A stretch of 64,000 nucleotides of DNA from Collinsella sp. Lineage in GTDB: Bacteria > Actinomycetota > Coriobacteriia > Coriobacteriales > Coriobacteriaceae. The DNA is taken from positions 14,777-78,776 of the forward strand of contig JAUMPM010000040.1 in the NCBI GenBank assembly GCA_031294825.1, in the 5' to 3' direction. The notes below the pieces were generated by a model. It saw only the letters and a program-made list of their open reading frames with translations, ran no database searches and was not told the DNA's origin. Both the position numbers and the translations under genes were made by a program. Of this stretch, positions 7,612-14,650 are shown one piece after another (the first letter of the stretch is position 1; the number at the start of each line of letters is the position of its first letter).

Positions 7612-7645
7612 ACAAAAAGGCCCGAACCAATACGGTCCGGGCCTT
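7612..7645 (-). terminator. Rho-independent terminator of the rubrerythrin gene
   Basis: Read on the minus strand, a GGCCCGGACCG ... GGTTCGGGCC hairpin is followed by TTTTTGTG, about 35 bp beyond the rubrerythrin stop codon. Confidence 0.8.
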
Positions 7646-7679
7646 ATAAAAGCTAGAGAATGTCTCTCAGGCGATTGGC

Positions 7680-8240
7680 TTAGCCAAAGTAGCGCTTGAG
7701 CAGGCCGGCGAAAGCCTTGCCGTGGCGAGCCTCGTCGCGAGCCATCTCGTGCACGGTGTCGTGGATGGCATCGAGGCCAGCGGCCTTGGCGCGCTTGGCA
7801 AGATCGGTCTTGCCGGCGGTGGCGCCGTTCTCGGCCTCAACGCGCATCTCGAGGTTCTTCTTGGTGGAGTCGGTCACGACCTCGCCCAGGAGCTCGGCGA
7901 ACTTGGCGGCATGCTCGGCCTCCTCGTGGGCAGCCTTCTCCCAGTACAGGCCGATCTCGGGATAGCCCTCGCGATGAGCGACGCGAGCCATGGCCAGGTA
8001 CATACCGACCTCGGAGCACTCGCCCTCAAAGTTGGCGCGCAGGTCGGCAACGATGTCCTCGGAGACGCCCTCCATCTTGGCGACGCCCACGACGTGCTCG
8101 GCAGCCCACTCGAGCTGGCCCTCCTCCTGCTTCAGGAAACGAGAACCGGGAACGCCGCACTGGGGGCACTTAAAATCCTCGGGCAGCTGGTCGCCGTCGT
8201 ACTCTTCAACATAACCGCAAACGGGGCAAACAAATTTCAT
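7680..8240 (-). CDS. Reverse rubrerythrin (rubredoxin-first NADH peroxidase type)
   Basis: The 186-residue protein starts with a rubredoxin-like iron site ('CPVCGY' near residue 5 and 'CPQCGVPGS' near 25), followed by a ferritin-like four-helix domain with diiron ligands in 'FEGECSEVGMY', 'EKAAHEEAEHAAKF' and 'MARDEARHGKAF'. In classical rubrerythrin the rubredoxin part is at the C-terminus, so this is the reverse type that reduces hydrogen peroxide and oxygen in anaerobes such as clostridia. The frame is open 35 codons further upstream, but GAAGGGAT before the ATG at 8240 and the family length fix the start. It is monocistronic and ends at a clear terminator. It fits oxidative-stress defence in an anaerobe. 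Confidence 0.92.
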   Translation of the reverse strand: MKFVCPVCGYVEEYDGDQLPEDFKCPQCGVPGSRFLKQEEGQLEWAAEHVVGVAKMEGVSEDIVADLRANFEGECSEVGMYLAMARVAHREGYPEIGLYWEKAAHEEAEHAAKFAELLGEVVTDSTKKNLEMRVEAENGATAGKTDLAKRAKAAGLDAIHDTVHEMARDEARHGKAFAGLLKRYFG

Positions 8241-8496
8241 GATTCGATCCCTTCGATCGATGGCGATGGTGCGCTCGTCCGGTCCCGTAAGGGCCCTCTC
8301 CGGACGTGCGTCTTGACGGGTTCTATTATCCATAAATGCAACCAAATGTGAAGCCTATTAGGAATGATTTTTAATAAAACAATTTTGAGATATGAAGATG
8401 TTGATTGATTAACGATTAGCAGGCCGTCTTTGACCGCCGCTGAGTACAATCGGTCGAGCAAATGTTGACCAATCAACAAATGAGGGAGTTTCCTTT

Positions 8497-9717
8497 ATGC
8501 ATCTAGCCCGCCGCGCCTGGTGCCGAACGTATCAAACGGTTTTTCGCATCGCATTGCCGGTGCTGCCCTATACCGAGCCACGCATTCTGGAGCATGATGA
8601 GGATGTGCCCGCGGTGCTTCAAGAGCGTTCGATACAGCGGGTTCTTATCGTGACGGATCCCGGCATTGCCCGTCTGGGGCTCACGGCACCGCTCGAGACA
8701 GCGCTCGCGTCCAAGGGAATTGGCGCTGCGGTCTATGCCAAAACATCAGCGAATCCCACGGTCTCAAATGTGGAGGAAGCGGCGTCCCTGTATCGAGAGA
8801 GCGCCTGCCAGGCCATTATCGGCTTTGGCGGAGGATCGGCCATGGACTGCGCCAAGGGCGTGGGAGCGCGCATCGCGCAGCCAAACAAGCCCATCAACAA
8901 GATGCGCGGCCTACTGCGGATTCATCGTCGCCTGCCGCTGCTCATCGCCGTTCCCACCACGGCAGGCACGGGAAGCGAGGTCACGCTTGCAGCGGTAATT
9001 ACCGATGATGAGACACACTACAAGTACCCCATTAACGACTTTGTGCTTATCCCGCGCTTTGCGGTGCACGACCCCGAGTTTACGCGCGGCCTGCCCGCCT
9101 CCATTACGGGGCAGACGGGTATGGACGCCCTGACGCATGCCGTCGAGGCCTTTATCGGGCGAAGCACCACGCCCTATACGCGCAAGATGGCGCGACAGGC
9201 GGTTCAGCTCATCCGCGACAATTTGTTCGAGGCCTATGAGCATGGCGACGACATGCGTGCGCGCCGCAATATGCTTTCGGCGGCGTATAAGGCGGGCGTT
9301 GCGTTTACCCGCTCCTATGTCGGATATGTGCATGCCATCGCGCACAGCCTGGGCGGCCGATATGGAATTCCGCACGGTTTGGCCAACGCGACCATCCTGC
9401 CGCACATGCTTCGCGCTTATGGTGACGCCGTCGCCCCTAAGCTTGCCGATCTTGCTCGCATGGCGGGCATTGCGCCGGCTACCGCGCAGGATGGTCTTGC
9501 GGCGGAGGCCTTTATCGATTGGGTCGACCGCATGAACGGGGCCCTGGGAATCCCCAAATATGTCTCAGGTATTCGCCGCTCCGACATTCCTGAGATGGCG
9601 GCACATGCCGATGCCGAGGCCAATCCCCTGTACCCCGTTCCGCTTTTGATGGACCGCCTGGAGCTCGAGCATATGTACGAGGTCGTCGCGGGTGGTATGT
9701 TTGAGGATGAGAACTAG
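8497..9717 (+). CDS. Iron-containing alcohol dehydrogenase
   Basis: A 406-residue group III (Fe-ADH) dehydrogenase that interconverts an alcohol and an aldehyde with NAD(P)H. The nucleotide-binding stretch is 'GFGGGSAMDCAKG' (about 109-121), then 'VPTTAGTGSEVT' and metal-ligand regions 'TGMDALTHAVEAF', 'HAIAHSLGGRYGIPHGLANA'. GAGGGAG stands before the ATG. An aldehyde dehydrogenase follows 8 bp after the stop, so the pair probably works in sequence on the same substrate. The substrate is not deducible; the partner hints at longer or aromatic aldehydes. It is divergent from the rubrerythrin gene. Confidence 0.92.
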   Translation: MHLARRAWCRTYQTVFRIALPVLPYTEPRILEHDEDVPAVLQERSIQRVLIVTDPGIARLGLTAPLETALASKGIGAAVYAKTSANPTVSNVEEAASLYRESACQAIIGFGGGSAMDCAKGVGARIAQPNKPINKMRGLLRIHRRLPLLIAVPTTAGTGSEVTLAAVITDDETHYKYPINDFVLIPRFAVHDPEFTRGLPASITGQTGMDALTHAVEAFIGRSTTPYTRKMARQAVQLIRDNLFEAYEHGDDMRARRNMLSAAYKAGVAFTRSYVGYVHAIAHSLGGRYGIPHGLANATILPHMLRAYGDAVAPKLADLARMAGIAPATAQDGLAAEAFIDWVDRMNGALGIPKYVSGIRRSDIPEMAAHADAEANPLYPVPLLMDRLELEHMYEVVAGGMFEDEN

Positions 9718-9725
9718 GAGGGTCC

Positions 9726-11105
9726 ATGAACACCGAGGAAATTGCGCGCATCGTCGGCGATCAGCGCGCCTACTTTAAGACGCACGCCACGTTTGATGTC
9801 GATGCTCGACGTCGCGCGCTCGCGAGTTTACGCGATGCGGTGCGGGCCCACGAGGCCGATATTGCCCATGCGCTTAAGACCGATTTGGGAAAGTCGCATG
9901 ACGAGGCCTATATGTGCGAGATCGGCACGTCGCTTTCCGAGATTCGTCATCAGATCGCTCATGTGGCTCGATGGAGTCGTCCGCGCCTGCGTCCGTGTGA
10001 CCTTGCCAATGCCGTGAGCGTGTGCAAAACGCAAGCCGTGCCCTATGGCGTCACGCTTATCATGGCGCCCTGGAACTATCCGTTTTTGCTGACGCTCGAG
10101 CCACTCGCCGGGGCTCTTGCCGCGGGCAATACCGTGGTCATCAAGCCGAGTGCCTATGCTCCGGCATCGAGCGCGGTGCTCAAGCAAATCTGTGAAGAGG
10201 CATTTGATCCGCGCCTGGTGACGGTTGTCGAGGGCGGGCGCGCCGAAAACGAAGCGCTGCTCGATGAGTGCTGGGACAAGATTTTCTTTACCGGTAGCGT
10301 TCCGGTCGGCAAGCTCGTCATGGAGCGCGCAAGCAAAAACCTTACGCCCGTGACGCTTGAGCTGGGCGGAAAGAGTCCCTGCATCGTGGATGCGACGGCA
10401 AACTTGAAGGTTGCGGCACGGCGTATTGCCTTTGGTAAATGGCTCAACGTGGGGCAGACCTGCGTGGCGCCCGACTACCTGCTGGTCGATACGAGCGTGC
10501 ATGACGAGCTGCTGAGCCTCATTAAGGATGAGGTCCGCCGTATGTTTGGCGACCATCCACTCGATAACGAGGATTACGGGCATATCGTCAACGCCAAACA
10601 TTTTGCGCGCGTGCGCGGGCTGATCGATCCCGATAAGGTCGTGCTGGGAGGTGCCGCGCGCGAGGCTTCGCTCAAGATTGAGCCGACGATTTTGGACGGC
10701 GTGGCCCCCGATGACGCCGTGATGCAGGAGGAAGTCTTCGGTCCCATCTTGCCGGTGCTGACGTTTGAGAGCCTAGACGAGGCCGAGACGTTTATTACGG
10801 ATCGTCCGACGCCGCTGGCCCTGTATATCTTTAGCCAGGACCGTGCGGCTCAGCAGCGCTTTGTGCGCTACGTGCCCTTTGGCGGCGGCTGCGTCAACGA
10901 CACCATCATGCATTTGGCTACGAGCCATATGGGCTTTGGCGGCATGGGGGCGAGCGGTATGGGGCAGTACCATGGACGCGAGAGCTTCGATACGTTTAGC
11001 CACAAGAAGAGCATCGTGAACAAGGCAACCTGGCTGGACGTGCCGTTTCGGTATGCGCCCTACGCAAGCTGGAAGCACAAATTCGTGCGCATGTTTGTGC
11101 ATTAG
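9726..11105 (+). CDS. Aldehyde dehydrogenase (class 3-like)
   Basis: A 459-residue NAD(P)-dependent aldehyde dehydrogenase of the short, class 3/fatty-aldehyde type. Visible are 'APWNYPFLLTLEPLAGALAAGN', 'VIKPSAYAPASS', 'FFTGSVPVGK', the general base in 'LELGGKSP' and the catalytic cysteine in 'NVGQTCVAPDY' (about Cys 245). The C-terminus ('KFVRMFVH') is slightly hydrophobic, as in membrane-linked fatty-aldehyde forms, but no clear anchor is seen. AGGAGGGTCC precedes the ATG and it is coupled to the alcohol dehydrogenase gene. It would oxidise the aldehyde made by its partner to an acid, or act in reverse. Confidence 0.92.
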   Translation: MNTEEIARIVGDQRAYFKTHATFDVDARRRALASLRDAVRAHEADIAHALKTDLGKSHDEAYMCEIGTSLSEIRHQIAHVARWSRPRLRPCDLANAVSVCKTQAVPYGVTLIMAPWNYPFLLTLEPLAGALAAGNTVVIKPSAYAPASSAVLKQICEEAFDPRLVTVVEGGRAENEALLDECWDKIFFTGSVPVGKLVMERASKNLTPVTLELGGKSPCIVDATANLKVAARRIAFGKWLNVGQTCVAPDYLLVDTSVHDELLSLIKDEVRRMFGDHPLDNEDYGHIVNAKHFARVRGLIDPDKVVLGGAAREASLKIEPTILDGVAPDDAVMQEEVFGPILPVLTFESLDEAETFITDRPTPLALYIFSQDRAAQQRFVRYVPFGGGCVNDTIMHLATSHMGFGGMGASGMGQYHGRESFDTFSHKKSIVNKATWLDVPFRYAPYASWKHKFVRMFVH

Positions 11106-11106
11106 G

Positions 11107-11150
11107 AAATGGCAGGTAATACGAACAAGTGTTCCTATTACCTGCCATTT
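11107..11150. terminator. 15-bp perfect hairpin after the alcohol/aldehyde dehydrogenase operon
   Basis: AAATGGCAGGTAATA (11107-11121) and TATTACCTGCCATTT (11136-11150) form a perfect 15-bp stem with a 14-base loop, two bases after the stop codon. Only a short T-run follows, so termination is likely but not certain. Confidence 0.65.
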
Positions 11151-11208
11151 ACGTTAGACTACTGCCATGGGGTACGGATGGGCCAACTCCCTTTAGAAGG
11201 GAATTGGT

Positions 11209-11292
11209 ATGAACGTAAGCGATGTTATTTCGTTACTGGCGTTGTTAATCGCGGCTATCGAACTCGGCCTGTTTATCGGCCGAATGAAATAG
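11209..11292 (+). CDS. 27-residue hydrophobic peptide, holin-like toxin type
   Basis: A short reading frame with a good ribosome binding site (AGAAGG, 8 bases before the ATG) encodes MNVSDVISLLALLIAAIELG followed by LFIGRMK. It has a polar start, one membrane segment and a basic end, the pattern of the small 'putative holin-like toxin' peptides of type I toxin-antitoxin loci in Gram-positive bacteria. In those loci a structured GC-rich stretch with the antisense RNA follows the stop; here the stretch 11293-11440 is GC-rich with possible stems. Family assignment is by pattern only. Confidence 0.55.
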   Translation: MNVSDVISLLALLIAAIELGLFIGRMK

Positions 11293-11527
11293 CCGCCCCC
11301 GCGTAAGCGAAGACGGCCACTTCTCACGATGTAAACGTGCACTGGAGTTGGCAAGACCCGCTGCAACGGGTGCCATCCGTGCCTCTATCTTATCTGCAAG
11401 CGCTCTGTCTCGCAAGCGTTGCGGCAACTGGGTGAAAGGCGCGAGCGGGTGAATTCGTGTCCGCACGGGCCCGTAAACTTCTCAGTAAGGTTAAGCGCCG
11501 GTTTATCCGGTCGTTAGAGGAGTTGCC

Positions 11528-11854
11528 ATGTACGAGCCTTCACGTGTTCTTTTGTCGTTTCATATCGCAGGATTTCAGTATGCCGACGGTGCCTTGGTCC
11601 TGGGCGATCTTAAGGTCGGCGATAAGCTGACGCTGTGTGCCGAGCGCGATAATCCCCATGACCCCGAGGCGGTTGCGATCTATTACGGCAACACCAAGCT
11701 CGGCTATGTTCCGGGAAACGAGGTCGGTCCGCTGTCCTTGATGATGTATTACGGCCACGAGGACGTATTTGAGGTCCGTGTGCAGCAGATTGCTCCCGAG
11801 CGCAGCCCGTGGCATCAGGTGCGCGTTGGCCTCTATGTGGTGGATGCTCGCTAG
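11528..11854 (+). CDS. HIRAN-domain protein
   Basis: The 108-residue protein is almost only a HIRAN domain: 'FHIAGFQYADGALVLGDLKVGDKLTLCAERDNPHDPEAVAIYYGNTKLGYVPGNE' followed by 'FEVRVQQIAP'. HIRAN domains bind single-stranded or damaged DNA ends in larger helicases. Stand-alone bacterial copies are common and not well characterised. GAGGAG precedes the ATG. A small acidic gene follows 18 bp after the stop, so they may be co-transcribed. The aromatic and charged residues of the domain core look intact. Confidence 0.88.
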   Translation: MYEPSRVLLSFHIAGFQYADGALVLGDLKVGDKLTLCAERDNPHDPEAVAIYYGNTKLGYVPGNEVGPLSLMMYYGHEDVFEVRVQQIAPERSPWHQVRVGLYVVDAR

Positions 11855-11872
11855 CCGGCAATGGAGGCGGTC

Positions 11873-12052
11873 ATGTTTGATGACGATGATCTGTTTGATC
11901 TGACGGATGACCCGTTTGAGTGGGATATGCTGCTCGATGACGATGAGCTGGAGCAGGACCGTAAGAAGCGGCAGGACAAGAACGCCTGGGGCGACGCTTC
12001 GAAAAAGCAAGACAAGCGCCGCCGCGGACTGTTCGGCGGGCTCTTTGGATAA
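11873..12052 (+). CDS. Small charged protein of unknown function
   Basis: A 59-residue protein with an acidic first half ('MFDDDDLFDLTDDPFEWDMLLDDDELEQD') and a basic, glycine-ending second half ('DKRRRGLFGGLFG'). GGAGGCGG stands before the ATG at 11873; an in-frame ATG four codons upstream lacks such a site. It lies between the HIRAN gene and the metallophosphoesterase on the same strand. No family is recognised. The charge split and strong ribosome binding site argue for a real gene. Confidence 0.6.
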   Translation: MFDDDDLFDLTDDPFEWDMLLDDDELEQDRKKRQDKNAWGDASKKQDKRRRGLFGGLFG

Positions 12053-12118
12053 CCGTCGCATCGCTGCGTCTGTATACTTAGCACGAGTTGAACACGTTGC
12101 GAAATGAGGACAGAGACG

Positions 12119-12664
12119 ATGATGTGGTTTACCGCCGACCTGCACCTGGGTGATACGAATATCTTGCACGACATGGATCGACCGTTTGATTCGGTCGAGG
12201 AGATGAACCGCAAGGTCATCGACGCCATCAATGAGTGCGTGGCGGTGGATGATCGCCTCTATATTCTGGGTGACTTTACCTATCGTTTGCCCCTGGCGGA
12301 GGCGGTGCGCCTGCGCGAGCGTATCGAATGCCAGAACGTGACGCTCATCCGTGGTAACCATGACGGCGACTGGGAAGATCCAGCTGCGCCTCAAATCTGG
12401 GATGACGTGCGTGATTATCTGGAGATTGCTCCCGGCTATGCCAAGGGCCATCGCCTGGTTATGAGCCATTACCCCATGCTCAGCTGGAATGGCAAGGCGC
12501 GTGGCGCCATCATGCTGCACGGGCATATCCACAGCAGGGGAGACCGCACCAACGCGCGCAACCGCGATCGCGAACGCCCCATCTTTCGCTACGATGTCGG
12601 CCTCGATGCCAACGACTACAAGCCCGTAAGCCGTGATCAAATCCTCGGCTTCTTTGGACTGTAA
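12119..12664 (+). CDS. Metallophosphoesterase, calcineurin-like
   Basis: This 181-residue protein has the dinuclear-metal motifs of a small calcineurin-like phosphoesterase: 'TADLHLGDTNIL' (D-x-H), 'LGDFTYR' (GD), 'LIRGNHDGD' (GNHD), 'VMSHYPM' and 'MLHGHIHSRG' (GHxH). This set is typical of the YfcE/YbbF-like short hydrolases that cleave phosphodiesters. The frame is open five codons further upstream, but GAGGACAG fits ATG 12119. A TATACT-like -10 box is seen at about 12070. The substrate is unknown. Confidence 0.88.
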   Translation: MMWFTADLHLGDTNILHDMDRPFDSVEEMNRKVIDAINECVAVDDRLYILGDFTYRLPLAEAVRLRERIECQNVTLIRGNHDGDWEDPAAPQIWDDVRDYLEIAPGYAKGHRLVMSHYPMLSWNGKARGAIMLHGHIHSRGDRTNARNRDRERPIFRYDVGLDANDYKPVSRDQILGFFGL

Positions 12665-12684
12665 TTCTCGAACCGCGACACGAG

Positions 12685-12757
12685 CCACCGCAAAGGTGCC
12701 TGTCCCCTTTGTGGTGGTTCTGACGCCGTTGCCATTATGGCGTCGGTGCCTTTTTTG
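12685..12757 (+). terminator. Hairpins between the phosphoesterase and DUF2130 genes
   Basis: CCACCGCAAAGG (12685-12696) pairs with CCTTTGTGGTGG (12706-12717) with one mismatch, and GACGCC/GGCGTC (12722-12744) forms a second stem before TTTTTT at 12751-12756. Probably the end of the phosphoesterase transcript. The loop contains TGCCTGTCCCC, a motif partly seen again at 26593. Confidence 0.55.
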
Positions 12758-12814
12758 TCCGTGCGGCGCGGTAGAGTGTAGGCGGTTGAAATTTGCGTTC
12801 ATCGAGGAGCTGCT

Positions 12815-14572
12815 ATGAATGAGATCAAGTGCCCGCATTGTGGCGAAGTTTTTAAGGTCGACGCGTCCGGCTATGCGGATATCGTCAAGCAAGTGCGCAA
12901 TGCCGAGTTTTCGCGCGACCTGGATGAGCGTGTGAAGGCAGTTCAGCGCGAGGGCGAGCAGGCGCTGGAGCTTGAGCGCTCGCGTTCGACGGCTGCTCTG
13001 CAAAAGGCAGAGTCTCAGCGCAATGCTCAGCTTGTCGAGCAGAAGAACGCTGCAGCTCAGCAGCTGGCACAAGAGGTTGCCAAGCGCGATGCTGAGCTTG
13101 CCGAGCTGCGCGCCAAGCTCGAGGGCGCTGCCACAGAGCGCGAGAGTGCAAGCCAGCGCGCGGCGGTTGAGGCCCGTGCCGACGCTCAAAAGGAAAATGC
13201 CGAGCTCCAGCGCGAGATCGACAATTTGCGTGCGCAGTTGGGGCGCAAGGATGATGAAGCCAAGCTTGCCGAGTCGGCGGCGCGCAATGCTGCTCAAAAT
13301 GATTTAGCTGCACGTGATGCTCAGATTGCCGAGCTGCAGGCCAGGCTCGCCGCGGCGGACAAGGCCCAGGAGATGGCGCTTGCCGCTGCTGCGGCAGAGT
13401 CGCAGCGCGAGCTCGATGCTGCTCGCAGCGAGGCCGAGCGCGCGCTTGCTGACTACCGCGCGAAGGTACAAGAGAAGTTTTCCGCCGCAAAGGCACAGTC
13501 TGAGCAAGAGGCCGAGGGCCTGCGTGCCCAACTGCGCGAGCAGGAGCTGACGGCAAAAATGAACCTGTCAGAGGCAGTCGCTGCAGCGAATCGCGAGCGC
13601 GATGAGGCGCGTGCCAAACTGACGAGCGAACTGGCGGTGCGCGATTCTCGCGAGGAGCAAGCCAAGGCGGCACACGAGCTCGAGCTTGCGCAAGCCAAGC
13701 GCGCGAGCGATGACCTGATTCGCTACAAGGATGAAGAGATCGAGCGCCTTAAGGACATGAAGGTCCGCCTGTCCACCAAGATGGTGGGCGAGTCGCTCGA
13801 GCAGCACTGCGAGACCGAGTTTAACCGTCTGCGCATGACGGCATTTCCTAACGCGTACTTCGAGAAGGATAACGATGCGTCCGAGGGCACCAAGGGCGAC
13901 TTTATCTTCCGCGAGTGCGATGCGAGCGGCAACGAGGTCATTTCGATTATGTTCGAGATGAAAAACGAGAACGACGAGACCGCGACCAAGCATAAAAACG
14001 AGGACTTCTTTAAGAAGCTCGATCACGATCGTCGCCAGAAAGGCTGTGAGTACGCGGTGCTCTGCACGCTACTCGAGCCTGAGAGCGAGCTCTATAACGC
14101 GGGAATCGTGGACGTGAGCTATCGCTACGAGAAGATGTACGTGATTCGCCCACAGTTTTTCATTCCCATGATTACACTTCTTCGCAACGCCGCCATGGGT
14201 TCGCTGCGCTATAAGCAGGAGCTGGCGGAGTACAAACAGCAGAATATCGACGTCACGAACTTCGAAGCCAAGATGGAAAAGTTCAAGAACGACTTCGGCC
14301 GCAACTACGAGATCGCGAGCCGCAAGTTCCAAACGGCAATCGATGAGATCGACAAGACGATTAGCCATCTGCAGAAAACCAAGGAGGCGTTGCTGTCCTC
14401 CGAGAACAATCTGCGCCTAGCCAACAAGAAGGCCGACGATCTTACCATTCGCAAGCTCACGTGGGGCAACAAGACCATGAAGGCAGCGTTTGACGAGGCG
14501 CGCGGGGCTGCGCCAGAGACAAACGATGAGCCAGCCGAGGCGGATTCGTATGAGGTCGAGGATGCCGAGTAA
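12815..14572 (+). CDS. DUF2130 coiled-coil protein
   Basis: This 585-residue protein begins with one zinc-ribbon half ('CPHCGEVF'). Residues about 25-310 form a long Ala/Glu/Lys/Arg-rich coiled coil. The globular DUF2130 domain (about 315-480) includes 'MVGESLEQHCETEFN', 'GTKGDFIFRECD', 'IMFEMKNENDETATKHKNEDFFKKLDHDR' and 'YAVLCTLLEPESELYN', and a second coiled coil precedes an acidic tail. The E-x-K-N pattern in the globular domain recalls PD-(D/E)XK nucleases, so a DNA-related role is plausible. Function is not established in the family. It is a single gene with terminators on both sides. Confidence 0.88.
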   Translation: MNEIKCPHCGEVFKVDASGYADIVKQVRNAEFSRDLDERVKAVQREGEQALELERSRSTAALQKAESQRNAQLVEQKNAAAQQLAQEVAKRDAELAELRAKLEGAATERESASQRAAVEARADAQKENAELQREIDNLRAQLGRKDDEAKLAESAARNAAQNDLAARDAQIAELQARLAAADKAQEMALAAAAAESQRELDAARSEAERALADYRAKVQEKFSAAKAQSEQEAEGLRAQLREQELTAKMNLSEAVAAANRERDEARAKLTSELAVRDSREEQAKAAHELELAQAKRASDDLIRYKDEEIERLKDMKVRLSTKMVGESLEQHCETEFNRLRMTAFPNAYFEKDNDASEGTKGDFIFRECDASGNEVISIMFEMKNENDETATKHKNEDFFKKLDHDRRQKGCEYAVLCTLLEPESELYNAGIVDVSYRYEKMYVIRPQFFIPMITLLRNAAMGSLRYKQELAEYKQQNIDVTNFEAKMEKFKNDFGRNYEIASRKFQTAIDEIDKTISHLQKTKEALLSSENNLRLANKKADDLTIRKLTWGNKTMKAAFDEARGAAPETNDEPAEADSYEVEDAE

Positions 14573-14589
14573 GGCATAGCATATAGTGC

Positions 14590-14632
14590 AAAAGCGGGGC
14601 CGCTGGCGATATTGCCAACGGCCCCGCTTGTT
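14590..14632. terminator. Bidirectional terminator between convergent genes
   Basis: AAGCGGGGCCG(C)TGGC pairs with GCCAACGGCCCCGCTT around a GATATT loop, with A-run on the left and TTGTTT on the right. It can serve both the DUF2130 gene and the convergent helicase gene. Confidence 0.8.
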
Positions 14633-14650
14633 TCGTTCCAGTATGTTCGG

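Noticed and set aside
11540..13297. A 585-codon minus-strand open frame opposite the HIRAN, phosphoesterase and DUF2130 genes
   Set aside because: It is antisense to three supported genes and has no recognisable motif.
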